In this document: in pieces, positions 16,968 to 25,629 of the stretch
How positions within the stretch are numbered: the first letter of the stretch is position 1
Layout: each line of letters starts with the position of its first letter
NCBI RefSeq assembly: GCF_005502885.1
Contig: NZ_SCMR01000015.1
Coordinates: 42,795-106,794 of the forward strand
Source of the DNA: Microbacterium sp. 2FI
Lineage (GTDB): Bacteria > Actinomycetota > Actinomycetes > Actinomycetales > Microbacteriaceae
Reading direction: 5' to 3'
DNA: 64,000 nt
The notes under the pieces: model-generated
What the model was told of the DNA's origin: nothing
The model's input: only the letters and a program-made list of their open reading frames with translations
Database searches by the model: none
Position numbers and translations under genes: made by a program

Positions 16968-17899
16968 CGCGTCACCGTCTCGCTTCCATACGCCGCGAAC
17001 TTGGCGAACATGTCTGCCAGCATCAATCGAGTGTCGAGCTGCACGAACAGTCGAACTTCGGGCAGATCGGGTCGAGCACCGTCGTATCGCCCATCCGCCG
17101 TGAGGACCGGACGCGTGCGCCACTCCGAAGCGGAGGTCGCAGGGTCGGCCTCGAACGACGACTGGAGCGCGGTGAGCAGAACGAGCGGATTGTCGCCGAG
17201 GATGAACGTTTCACCGAGATTCAGGTGGAACTGACCCTCGAGCATCTCCACGAACCCCTTGAGGCTGTCAACGAGGTGGCGGCCGAGTGCCCCGCCTGAC
17301 CGCGCGCACGCGTCGAGTTCCGCCCACGACACCAGGCACTGGCCGTACGTCTGCTGGGGCACCTGCCACAGCGGGATCGGTGCGGCGAACACCACCTGCG
17401 CCGCGGCGAAGTCGATCATCACATTGAACTCGGGTCGGCCGTCTCCGGCATCCGGATCGGCATCGTAGGACTTGCCGCCGATCCACACGAGCGTGAGCCG
17501 TTCGGCAATTGCGGGTTCGTGAAGATAGGCGGTGGCGAGCTCGGTCAGGCCGCCGCCCGCTGCGTAATACAGCGGCAGCGTCGTGTCTTCGCGCATCGCC
17601 TCTTCGATGATGGCCGCAGCGGCGGGGGACAGAGCTGGCGTGATCCCCTGCTCGAGACCCTCATCAGATCCGCGCACAACGGGAATGCGGGATCCGAGCA
17701 GCTCCAGAACGACACGGGCGGCCTCCACCCCGCGCGGGACGGCATCGACCGCGCCGGGCCCCATCATCGCCGGGAGACGCGAAGCGATGACGAAGGGGAT
17801 CTCGACCGAGGGCGAAAGCACATGATGCGCGAGCTGGAACAGCCCGTCGGGATCTCCGACGTAGTCGTTGTCGACGATGACGCGTGCTCGCACTGCCAT
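16964..17899 (-). CDS. nucleoside hydrolase-family protein
   Basis: Protein of 311 residues starting like inosine-uridine nucleoside hydrolases: VIVDNDYVGDPDGLFQLAHH contains the calcium-binding aspartate cluster at residues about 7-15, and LPLYYAAGGGLTELATAY and GGKSYD follow. The ATG at 17899 is chosen for its AGGAGG site. Family members hydrolyse N-ribosides, but relatives acting on other glycosides exist. It is coupled to a GH3 enzyme and divergent from a ferredoxin reductase across operator A2. A substrate carrying ribose or another furanoside cannot be told from the sequence. Confidence 0.82.
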   Translation of the reverse strand: MAVRARVIVDNDYVGDPDGLFQLAHHVLSPSVEIPFVIASRLPAMMGPGAVDAVPRGVEAARVVLELLGSRIPVVRGSDEGLEQGITPALSPAAAAIIEEAMREDTTLPLYYAAGGGLTELATAYLHEPAIAERLTLVWIGGKSYDADPDAGDGRPEFNVMIDFAAAQVVFAAPIPLWQVPQQTYGQCLVSWAELDACARSGGALGRHLVDSLKGFVEMLEGQFHLNLGETFILGDNPLVLLTALQSSFEADPATSASEWRTRPVLTADGRYDGARPDLPEVRLFVQLDTRLMLADMFAKFAAYGSETVTR

Positions 17900-18002
17900 G
17901 GGGGCCTCCTCGATTGCATGACTCATGGATTCATCGCGCAGCGAGAGACCGTGCGCCCGAGCTGACTCGGCCGCAGACTCGCGTCTATGCGACTCAATAA
18001 GT

Positions 18003-18016
18003 GTACGATATCGTAC
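18003..18016. promoter_or_regulatory. operator copy A2 between divergent genes
   Basis: GTACG-ATAT-CGTAC at 18003-18016, ending four bases before the ATG at 18021 and about 100 bases from the start at 17899. Binding there would block both directions; the closeness to the ATG leaves no room for a normal ribosome binding site. Confidence 0.75.
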
Positions 18017-18020
18017 GCTC

Positions 18021-19217
18021 ATGGAATCGTGTGATGTTCTGATCATCGGAGCCGGCCATGGCGGCGTGTCCGTCGCCGCCGAGCTGCGTCGGATCGGCTA
18101 CCCCGGATCGATCACGCTGGTGAACGGAGAGGGTGCCGCGCCGTACCACCGCCCGCCGCTGTCGAAGGCGTGGCTGAAGGGCGATGCCGACGCCGACTCG
18201 GGCTGGCTCCAGCCTCCTGGCTACTTCGACCTGAACGACATCCGCCTGCTCTCGCGCACCCGCGTGGCGGAGCTGGACGCGGAGCGTCGCGTCGCGCACT
18301 TCGACGACGGCCGGACGTTCGGCTTCGAATTCGCCGTGCTCGCCACCGGGGCCCTGGCTCGCCCGCTCCCCGGGCAGACCGATGGACAGCTTCCGCTCCT
18401 CAGCCTGCGAGATGCCGCCGACGCGGCGACGCTCAAGGAGCTGCTCGCGCCGGGATCCCGACTCGCCATCGTCGGCGCAGGCTTCGTCGGGCTGGAAGTC
18501 GCGGCCACCGCACGTCACCTCGGCGTCGAAGTCTGCGTGATCGAGCGGGAGTCGCGCGTTCTCGCCAGACTCGCGAGCGTCGAGCTCTCGGCGCAGCTCG
18601 CCCGACACCACGAGGTGCACGGAGTCGAGATTCTGGTGGATGCCGATGTGAAGGCCCTCAGGTCGAATCCGCAAGGCGGCATCGACGTCACCATCGGCTC
18701 GAGTGCGCCCCGCGAGTTCGATTCCGTGCTGGTCGCCATCGGGGCGGTGCCCGATGAGACGCTCGCGCGCACCGCCGGACTCGACTGCAGCAACGGAGTC
18801 ATCGTGGACGACTGCGGACGCACATCGACGCCACATGTCTTCGCCGTCGGCGATGTCGCGCGGCGTCCCCTTCAGCCCTTTGCGGACTCCGCCCGACTGG
18901 AGAGCGTCCACAACGCCAACGAGCATGCGCGGATCGTCGCAGCGACGATCGCCGGCGCGGCGTCACCGGTCCCGGCGCCGCCCTGGTTCTGGTCGGATCA
19001 GTTCGATTGGAAGCTGCAGATCGCCGGCCTCCTCCCGAACGACGCCGACACCGAAGTCCGTGGCGATCCCGCTTCGGGATCGTTCGCGCTGTTGCATCGT
19101 GTCGATGGTCGCCTGCGCTGCGTGGAGGCGGTCAACGCCTCGCGCGAGTTCGCGCTCGGCCGACGCCAGATCGCTTCCGACGCAAAGCCTGCGGATCAGC
19201 TGATCAGCGCGTCCTGA
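18021..19217 (+). CDS. FAD-dependent ferredoxin reductase
   Basis: NAD(P)H-ferredoxin reductase of 398 residues, same family as the protein at 2322-3446. The FAD motif GAGHGG lies at residues 9-14, the NAD(P) motif GAGFVG near 155 and FAVGDVARRP near 275. The ATG at 18021 is only four bases past operator A2 and has no Shine-Dalgarno sequence, suggesting a leaderless transcript. It is the natural partner of the [2Fe-2S] ferredoxin at 14156-14488. Its 3' end overlaps the convergent rhamnosidase gene by 22 bases. Confidence 0.92.
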   Translation: MESCDVLIIGAGHGGVSVAAELRRIGYPGSITLVNGEGAAPYHRPPLSKAWLKGDADADSGWLQPPGYFDLNDIRLLSRTRVAELDAERRVAHFDDGRTFGFEFAVLATGALARPLPGQTDGQLPLLSLRDAADAATLKELLAPGSRLAIVGAGFVGLEVAATARHLGVEVCVIERESRVLARLASVELSAQLARHHEVHGVEILVDADVKALRSNPQGGIDVTIGSSAPREFDSVLVAIGAVPDETLARTAGLDCSNGVIVDDCGRTSTPHVFAVGDVARRPLQPFADSARLESVHNANEHARIVAATIAGAASPVPAPPWFWSDQFDWKLQIAGLLPNDADTEVRGDPASGSFALLHRVDGRLRCVEAVNASREFALGRRQIASDAKPADQLISAS

Positions 19218-21859
19218 TGAGGGCCGGCCAGCGGGAAGGTGAGCGAGTGCTCTCCGGCCTCGAGCTCGCGGTCGTGACCGCCCACCTGCACGACCGCCTG
19301 GGTTCCCGGCGGAACCGTCACCTGCAGCTCGACGCGACCGTCGTTGATCGACCAGGAGTTTGAAGCGAGGCCGTACGGCGTCTCGATCGAGGTTCCGGCG
19401 CATGACAGGCCCGAACGAACCGCCGGGGCGACCAGGAATCTGCGGTAGCCGGGCTCGAGGGGAGCCACTCCTCCGATGTGCTCCTGCAGGAACCGGGCGA
19501 CGCTGCCGAACGAGTAGTGGTTGTGCGAGCCCTTGGCCTGACCGTCCTCCTTATAGCCCTCCCAGTTTTCCCAGATCGTCGTGGCGCCGTTCTTGACCTG
19601 GTCGAGCCATGCCGGTGCGGTGTCCTGGAAGAGCACCCGGTACGCGACGTCCTCATGACCGGCCTCGACCAGGGCGGGCAGGAGCATCGGCGTACTGAGG
19701 AAGCCGGTGCCGAGATGATCGCCCGCGGTGGTGATCAGCTCGACGAGCCGCTCTGCCGCCACGGAGCGATGCTCAGGAAGAAGCAGGTCGAACGCCAGAG
19801 CGCGGACGTAGTCATCCTGCTTGTCGTCGCCGATCCTCGACCCGCCATCGCGGACGAAAGCGGAACGCCAGGCGGCGGCCGCGCGCGAACCGAGTTCTGT
19901 ATATCGGTGTGCGTCGTCCTCGCGCCCGAGCACGTGCGCGATCCTGGCGAGGACCGTGCTGGAGTAGGCGAAATAGGCCGACGCGACAACCGGTCGGTGT
20001 GTGACGAGATTGCCAAGCACCTCGCTGAATCCTTCGCCCGGTCGGAGCCACTCGCCCCAGTGGTACCCCGTATCGACGATGTACGCCTCCAGATCGCCGG
20101 CCTTTCCGCTCAGGCGTCGTCTCAGGCTCGTCTTGGTCGCGGCCCTTCGGGCGAGCTGGTCCACCCAGGCCCTGGCGCTGTCGTATTGGCGGCGCAGGAC
20201 CTCCACGTCGCCGTAGTACTGATACAGGGTCCAGGGCAGGAGGACCGTGACATCGCCCCAGCCCACGGATGTGCTGGAGAAGCGGATCGGGTTGCGCTTC
20301 CTCCCCGCGGAGTCCTCCGTCGGGATGATGGGGGGCACCCGTCCGTCGTCGTACTGCTCGGCAGCGACGTTGCGGAGGTATCGCCGGAGGAAGCCGTCGG
20401 CGTCGACGAGCTGCGCGGCGGTCGAACCGAAGACCTGGATGTCGCCCGTCCACCCGCTTCGCTCTCGCGTCGGGCAGTCCGTTGGAGTGTCGACGAAGTT
20501 CGAGCGCAGACCCCACAGCACGTTCTGCCACAGCCGCTCAAGTCGGGGGTCGGAAGCACTGAAGGTCGACACACCGGGGAGGTCGCTCGAGAGGACGACG
20601 CCTGTCGCAGCATCCGGTGCCAGCGGTGCAGTGAGGCCCTCCACAGCGACGTACCGGAATCCATGGATCGTGAAAGCCGGCGTGTACGAGACCGGATCGT
20701 GCGCGAGCACCACCTCGTCGCGCTGGAACCATTTGTCACTGCCGCCATGGCCGAGGCCGAGGTATCCGGTATCCAGCTCACCCGCTGGCGTGAGGACCTC
20801 GCTGTACAGGATCCGGACGGTTCTGCCGGCGCCCGCCGGCAGCTCGATCCTGGCCACGCCAGCGAAATTCTGCCCGAAGTCGATCAGCACTGTGCCGGTC
20901 GGCGCGGCGCTGACCACACCCGACAGCTCTTCGATGGCCGTGACGCGGGCGACGTCCTCCGCGATCAGCTGACGGTCGTGCGGCGCCAGACGCACCGCCG
21001 GCCGGGGTTCCAAGACGTTCCCGCCTTGGCGTTTCCACGCGGTGTCGTCGATCCGCAGATCAGCCCGCTCGCCGTGCTTCGGGTCGGAGGTCCGTATGCG
21101 GCCACGCCCCACCGTCCAGTCTTCTCCCGAGCGGATCTCGACGGTCGTACCGTCGGCGAGATCGAGGTGGATCTGAACGATCACCGAGAGGTCGTCGCCA
21201 TATACACGACCCTTCTTCGACATCCCGAGGCTGCCTCGGAATCGCCCTTCTGCCACCACCACCCCGACCGCATTGAGGCCCGCGGCGAGGGCATCGGTCA
21301 CGTCGTAGGTCTGGTACTCGACGTACTGGTCGTAGGGCGTCCAGCGCGGGACCAGCGAATGCCCGGTGAGGTCCACGCCATTGATGTAGAGCCGGTACCA
21401 CCCGAGTGCACTGACGTACGCCCGACCCCGGACGACAGGCGCCGACAGCACGGTCTCCGATCGAAAGTAGAGAGCCGACTTCTCCATGTGCTCCATGGGC
21501 GGATGCGTGATCCAGTCGGCACCCCACTCAGCGGGGTCGAGGATGCCGGTCTCGAACGACGCGGTGGCACTCCACGGCGAGACCTCTTCCCCGGCCCGGA
21601 CTCGAACCCTCCAGTGATAGGTCGTCCGGGACGAGAGCGGCGGGCCCGCATACGTGAACCCGAACGGCGCAGCGCGGTCCACCCAGCCCGACTCCCACGT
21701 GTCGGCGGAAGCGAAACCCCCGTCGATGGACACGGCAACCTGTGCGGCCGTGACTTCGGCGCCGGGCGCGAGCAGCCAGGCGAACTCCGGCGCTTCGGGG
21801 CCGATGCCCCGCGGAAGCGACCGGCGATTCGTCGTGAGTGCGGAGGGCGCGATCGTCAT
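19196..21859 (-). CDS. alpha-L-rhamnosidase, GH78, long form
   Basis: GH78 enzyme of 887 residues that releases alpha-linked L-rhamnose. Domain order: N-terminal fibronectin-like domain (about 1-120), the rhamnosidase N and concanavalin-like domains, the (alpha/alpha)6 catalytic barrel (about 430-780) and the C-terminal beta domain. The catalytic-loop signature DCPTRERSGWTGDIQVF near residue 470 matches GH78. There is no signal peptide, so it acts inside the cell. It is divergent from the MFS transporter across operator A3; import followed by cytoplasmic rhamnose removal is the simplest reading. Confidence 0.95.
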   Translation of the reverse strand: MTIAPSALTTNRRSLPRGIGPEAPEFAWLLAPGAEVTAAQVAVSIDGGFASADTWESGWVDRAAPFGFTYAGPPLSSRTTYHWRVRVRAGEEVSPWSATASFETGILDPAEWGADWITHPPMEHMEKSALYFRSETVLSAPVVRGRAYVSALGWYRLYINGVDLTGHSLVPRWTPYDQYVEYQTYDVTDALAAGLNAVGVVVAEGRFRGSLGMSKKGRVYGDDLSVIVQIHLDLADGTTVEIRSGEDWTVGRGRIRTSDPKHGERADLRIDDTAWKRQGGNVLEPRPAVRLAPHDRQLIAEDVARVTAIEELSGVVSAAPTGTVLIDFGQNFAGVARIELPAGAGRTVRILYSEVLTPAGELDTGYLGLGHGGSDKWFQRDEVVLAHDPVSYTPAFTIHGFRYVAVEGLTAPLAPDAATGVVLSSDLPGVSTFSASDPRLERLWQNVLWGLRSNFVDTPTDCPTRERSGWTGDIQVFGSTAAQLVDADGFLRRYLRNVAAEQYDDGRVPPIIPTEDSAGRKRNPIRFSSTSVGWGDVTVLLPWTLYQYYGDVEVLRRQYDSARAWVDQLARRAATKTSLRRRLSGKAGDLEAYIVDTGYHWGEWLRPGEGFSEVLGNLVTHRPVVASAYFAYSSTVLARIAHVLGREDDAHRYTELGSRAAAAWRSAFVRDGGSRIGDDKQDDYVRALAFDLLLPEHRSVAAERLVELITTAGDHLGTGFLSTPMLLPALVEAGHEDVAYRVLFQDTAPAWLDQVKNGATTIWENWEGYKEDGQAKGSHNHYSFGSVARFLQEHIGGVAPLEPGYRRFLVAPAVRSGLSCAGTSIETPYGLASNSWSINDGRVELQVTVPPGTQAVVQVGGHDRELEAGEHSLTFPLAGPHQDALIS

Positions 21860-21958
21860 CGGGGCACGCTTTCTGGGGAGGTTTGGGGCAGTCGAGCCCG
21901 GTCGCGCATAAGCCTGACTGGCTCCTGCACTCTTACGGTTCTCGCGAGAGAACTAAGA

Positions 21959-21972
21959 GTACGCCATCGTAC
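21959..21972. promoter_or_regulatory. operator copy A3 between rhamnosidase and MFS genes
   Basis: GTACG-CCAT-CGTAC at 21959-21972, 100 bases from the rhamnosidase start and 60 bases from the MFS start. Third copy of the 15.1-22.0 kb regulon palindrome. Confidence 0.7.
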
Positions 21973-22031
21973 TGTTTCATGTATGCTCCATTCGACCGCG
22001 GCAGTGTTGCCCGGAAGCAAAGGAGCACAGC

Positions 22032-23348
22032 ATGTCGGAGCAGCCGAGTCTCGCGAACCCGGGCGGGAGCCCAGAGGCCGTTCTCGTCCAGGCCACCATC
22101 GACCCGACCGAACACCAAGGCCGAGAGCCCCGTGGCTACGTCGCGACCCTCACCATCGCGAATGTCGGAATCCTCATCGCTCTGCTGGCACCGATCATCG
22201 TGGGTCTCGCGTTCAAGCTGCAGCACATCAGCGCCACGCCGGAGGAAGGCTCCACCGCGCTGGGTCTGACCCTAGGGCTCGGCGCGCTGTTCGGAATGGT
22301 GGTGAACCCCCTCGCCGGCCGCTTGTCGGACCGGACGATGTCACGCTTCGGTCGGCGCCGCCCCTGGGTCGTCGGCGGAATGGCGCTGGCTTTCGTCGCC
22401 TTGGTCGGGATCGGCTTCACCCCCACGATCTGGGTCGTCATGGCGCTGTGGTGCGTCGTCCAGACCGGCATCAACATGGCGACCGCCGCGATGAACGCGA
22501 CGGTGCCCGAGCAGGTGCCCGCCAGCCGACGCGGCCTGGTGTCCGGTCTCCTTGGAATCGGCACCTCGATCGCCATCCTCGGCGGCATCGCCCTCGCTCA
22601 AGCTCTCACCGAAGACTGGCTCCGCTTCGCCATCCCGGGCGCCATCGGCCTCGTGCTGGTCATCATCTTCGCGCTGATCCTGAAGGACCAACCGCGCACC
22701 TCGCGGCCATCGGCGAAGTTCGGCCTGCGCGAGTTCGCGGGATCCTTCGTGTTCAACCCGCGCAAATGGCCGGACTTCGGATGGGTGTGGCTCTCGAAGT
22801 TCTGCATCATCTTCGGGTACATCGGTGTCGCCTCGTTCCTGCCGCTGTACCTCACCGAGCGGTTCAACCTCGGCGAGCAGGAGGCGATCACCGTGATCCT
22901 CTTCTCGAACCTCGCCGGTACGGTGACCGGTCTCGTCTCCGGCATCGGTGGCGGAGTGCTTTCCGACCGACTGGGGCGTCGCCGCGCGTTCGTGGTCGCC
23001 TCGGGGCTGATCACCGCCGCCGGACTCCTCCTGCTGGGATTCGCCCCCGATACGACGATGGTCATCGTGGCCCAGGCCGTGATCAGTTTCGGCGCCGGCG
23101 CGTTCTTCTCGGTGGACACCGCCCTGGCAACACAGACGCTCCCGAAGACGGGAGACACCGCGAAGGACCTCGGGGTGCTGAACATAGCGAACACGCTGCC
23201 CCAGTCGATCGGACCAATCCTCGCAACGCCCATCATCGCGATCGGAGCGACGACCGCGATCGGCGGGTACTCGCTCTTCTATGTGATCGGCGCCGCGGCA
23301 ACCGTGATCGGCGCGCTGCTGGTGCTGAAGGTCAAGGGCGTGAGATGA
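22032..23348 (+). CDS. major facilitator superfamily transporter (GPH-like)
   Basis: Inner-membrane carrier of 438 residues with about twelve hydrophobic segments. Between helices 2 and 3 it has the MFS signature GRLSDRTMSRFGRRRPWVV, repeated in weaker form in the second half as GVLSDRLGRRRAF. The first loop resembles glycoside-pentoside-hexuronide symporters. The ATG at 22032 follows AGGAGC. The gene shares operator A3 with the rhamnosidase and overlaps the esterase gene by four bases, so it probably imports the glycoside or aglycone that these enzymes act on. Confidence 0.9.
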   Translation: MSEQPSLANPGGSPEAVLVQATIDPTEHQGREPRGYVATLTIANVGILIALLAPIIVGLAFKLQHISATPEEGSTALGLTLGLGALFGMVVNPLAGRLSDRTMSRFGRRRPWVVGGMALAFVALVGIGFTPTIWVVMALWCVVQTGINMATAAMNATVPEQVPASRRGLVSGLLGIGTSIAILGGIALAQALTEDWLRFAIPGAIGLVLVIIFALILKDQPRTSRPSAKFGLREFAGSFVFNPRKWPDFGWVWLSKFCIIFGYIGVASFLPLYLTERFNLGEQEAITVILFSNLAGTVTGLVSGIGGGVLSDRLGRRRAFVVASGLITAAGLLLLGFAPDTTMVIVAQAVISFGAGAFFSVDTALATQTLPKTGDTAKDLGVLNIANTLPQSIGPILATPIIAIGATTAIGGYSLFYVIGAAATVIGALLVLKVKGVR

Positions 23349-24280
23349 CACAGCCCAAACGAACTCTTCACCCTGACCTAGCCAAGGCGCGCTTTCTGCC
23401 GCCCATCTCGATGGGGCCGCGCCTGTCGGGCCTCGCTCGCCGGATGGCCAGCAAACCCAAGCCCGCACCCGACGACATGATCATCGAGGACGTCACCGTG
23501 CCCGGGCTGCGCGAGAACCCGCCAGTGAAACTGCGGGTGTACCGCACGCGAGACCTGAAGGGCCCCGCGCCCGCCCTCTTCTGGCTCCACGGCGGCGGCT
23601 TCATCATGGGAACCCCGCTGCTTGACGAACAGAGCAGCATCAACTTCGCGCGCGAACTCGGAATCGTCGTCGTCGCAGCGACGTATCGGCTCGCCCCCGA
23701 CCATCCCGCGCCCGCAGCGGTAGAGGACGCGTACGCCGGGTTGCTCGCGGTCGCCCGGACGCCCGGTAGGTTCCATGTCGACCCGACCCGCATCGCCATC
23801 GGCGGGGCGAGCGCCGGAGGAGGCTTGACCGCAGCGCTCGCGCTCTACGCACACGACAGAGGCGAGGTGACTCCCGTAATTCAGCTTCTCGTCTATCCTA
23901 TGCTCGACGATCGCACAGTGGTGCGGACGGATGTCGATACCCGCTTGCTCCGTGGTTGGACGCCGGGGAGCAACCGATACGCCTGGACCGTCTACGCCGG
24001 TGCTACGCCCGGTTCGGACGACATCTCGCCGTACGCGGCTCCCGCGCGCAGAGCGGATCTGACCGGCTTGCCGCCCGCTTGGATCGGGGTCGGAACGATA
24101 GACCTCTTCTACGACGAAGATCTCGAGTATGCTCGCCGACTGCGCGCGGCGGGCGTGAGCTGCGAGTCCGTGGAAGTGCCAGGTGCGTTCCACGGATTCG
24201 ACAGCGTGATGTCCAATGCGAAGGTCAGTCAGGAGTTCTGGCGGCAGCAGGCGGAGGCGCTGCGACGCGCGCTTCGCTGA
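23345..24280 (+). CDS. alpha/beta-hydrolase, hormone-sensitive-lipase type
   Basis: Cytoplasmic carboxylesterase of 311 residues, family IV. The oxyanion-hole motif HGGGF lies near residue 82, the nucleophile elbow GGASAGGG near 156, and an Asp-His pair follows in the C-terminal part (GTIDLFYDEDLEYA and GAFHGFDS). The ATG at 23345 overlaps the transporter stop as ATGA. It could remove acyl groups from acylated glycosides or open a lactone. A much longer open frame runs through this gene from 19478, but only this last part is a real protein. Confidence 0.92.
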   Translation: MTQPKRTLHPDLAKARFLPPISMGPRLSGLARRMASKPKPAPDDMIIEDVTVPGLRENPPVKLRVYRTRDLKGPAPALFWLHGGGFIMGTPLLDEQSSINFARELGIVVVAATYRLAPDHPAPAAVEDAYAGLLAVARTPGRFHVDPTRIAIGGASAGGGLTAALALYAHDRGEVTPVIQLLVYPMLDDRTVVRTDVDTRLLRGWTPGSNRYAWTVYAGATPGSDDISPYAAPARRADLTGLPPAWIGVGTIDLFYDEDLEYARRLRAAGVSCESVEVPGAFHGFDSVMSNAKVSQEFWRQQAEALRRALR

Positions 24281-24368
24281 CCAGTGCCGCGCCGTTGTCG
24301 AGGCCAGGTCGGAGATTGGACGGGACTTCAGAGGCGCTCGGAGGCAACTCGGACTCGCGCCGGTGCTA

Positions 24369-25382
24369 TCAGATGGGCTGTGGGGGGAAGCTTGACGTCC
24401 GCACGCAAAGCACGGGCGCGAACACCTCATGCACGGCCTCTGAGCGACCCGCAAGCCGTTCGAGAACGAGCTCCACCGCGCGAGCACCCATCTCGAACCC
24501 GGGCTGGTGCACGGTTGTGAGGCCGAAAGCAGGGTTCCGCGCTATCGGCACGTCGTCGTAGCCAACGACCGAGATGTCGGGGCGGTGCTCCCGGACCGCC
24601 GCCAGTGCTCCGATCGCGAGGTCGTCATGTGCAGCGAAGATGGCGGTGAAGTCTGCGCCGGCTCGAAGAACCTCAGCAACGGACGCGTACGCCGGGTCCT
24701 GGCCTTCCTCTGTTAGGAGGATCACCGGCTCTGCGAGACCCAAGCTCTCCATGAAGGAGGTATACGAGCGACGGCGGATGTTGTGCGGGGTTTCCGCGAG
24801 CGTTTCTGATTCCGCCACCGTTAGGTGCGCGATTCGGCGGTGCCCAAGGCCGGCCAGATGCTCCATTGCGAGGACAGTCCCCTCGGCGTCATCCCCGATC
24901 ACCGCATCGTAGGCCGACGAAACATCGTGCCTCCCGAACATCACGACTGGCGTGTCCGCTGCGATCCGCTCAATTTCCTCCTGCGCTACGCGCGGCGAAA
25001 CGGCTACGATGCCCTCCACCTGTCGGTCGATGAGCGCCTCCAGCGCCTCGAGGCCTTGCCGCGCACCTTCCTGCGTTGGCGTGATGACAGCCTGATAGGG
25101 CGTCGTTGCCAAAGCCCCCAGCATCCCGCTGAGCATGCGGATGAAGAACGGGTTGCCAAGATCGGAGTAGCCGATGCCGATCGAGAAACTGCGCCCCCCG
25201 AGTGCTCGAGCAGCCATCTTCGGCCGGTAGCCGAGCTCGGTCACCGCGTTGCCCACTTTTTCCCTCATGGCCGGACTCACGCCGTAGGCGTTGCGCAGCA
25301 CCTTGGAAACGGCGGCGCGCGACACCCCCGCGGCCCTGGCAACGTCTTCGATCGTGGCCGCTCGGCGTCGATCCAATGACAT
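24369..25382 (-). CDS. LacI-family transcriptional regulator 1
   Basis: LacI/GalR regulator of 337 residues: helix-turn-helix TIEDVARAAGVSRAAVSKVL at residues about 10-29, hinge to residue 60, then a periplasmic-binding-protein-like sugar-sensing domain. Its recognition helix (VSRAAVSKVLR) is identical to that of the regulator at 37679-38704. The ATG follows GGAG. A copy of the repeated operator lies upstream at 25459-25472, which suggests autoregulation or cross-regulation. Confidence 0.94.
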   Translation of the reverse strand: MSLDRRRAATIEDVARAAGVSRAAVSKVLRNAYGVSPAMREKVGNAVTELGYRPKMAARALGGRSFSIGIGYSDLGNPFFIRMLSGMLGALATTPYQAVITPTQEGARQGLEALEALIDRQVEGIVAVSPRVAQEEIERIAADTPVVMFGRHDVSSAYDAVIGDDAEGTVLAMEHLAGLGHRRIAHLTVAESETLAETPHNIRRRSYTSFMESLGLAEPVILLTEEGQDPAYASVAEVLRAGADFTAIFAAHDDLAIGALAAVREHRPDISVVGYDDVPIARNPAFGLTTVHQPGFEMGARAVELVLERLAGRSEAVHEVFAPVLCVRTSSFPPQPI

Positions 25383-25458
25383 CTACTACTCCGTCTCGCG
25401 CTCGACTGAGATTGGCGCTCCGTCGCGGGCATCCCGACCACACATGCTAGCGGCAAAC

Positions 25459-25472
25459 GTAGATTGGTCTAT
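25459..25472. promoter_or_regulatory. LacI-type operator copy B1
   Basis: GTAGATTGGTCTAT, close to the regulon consensus GTAGAYCGNTCTAC, 77 bases before the start of LacI regulator 1 on the minus strand. Confidence 0.6.
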
Positions 25473-25613
25473 CAAGGTCGGCCGGGTCCTCGGCTGTCAC
25501 GTTTGGACATCTCAGGTTGAGGCGCGCACGTCTACCGTCTCCGCACGCCATCGCGCATCGCGCCATCCCGGGATCGCTCAACCGTCGCGAGTGGGTTACT
25601 ATGTAACTGCAAA

Positions 25614-25627
25614 GTAGATCGCTCTAC
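25614..25627. promoter_or_regulatory. LacI-type operator copy B2 at the start of LacI regulator 2
   Basis: GTAGATCGCTCTAC ends two bases before the ATG at 25630 and replaces the ribosome binding site. A TACTAT box at about 25597 could give a nearly leaderless transcript, which a protein on this site would block. Confidence 0.7.
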
Positions 25628-25629
25628 AC

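Noticed and set aside
19478..24280. 1600-codon open frame on the plus strand
   Set aside because: It runs antisense through the GH78 gene and out of frame through the MFS gene; composition is Arg/Pro/Asp-rich shadow sequence. Only the last 311 codons (23345-24280) are a real esterase.
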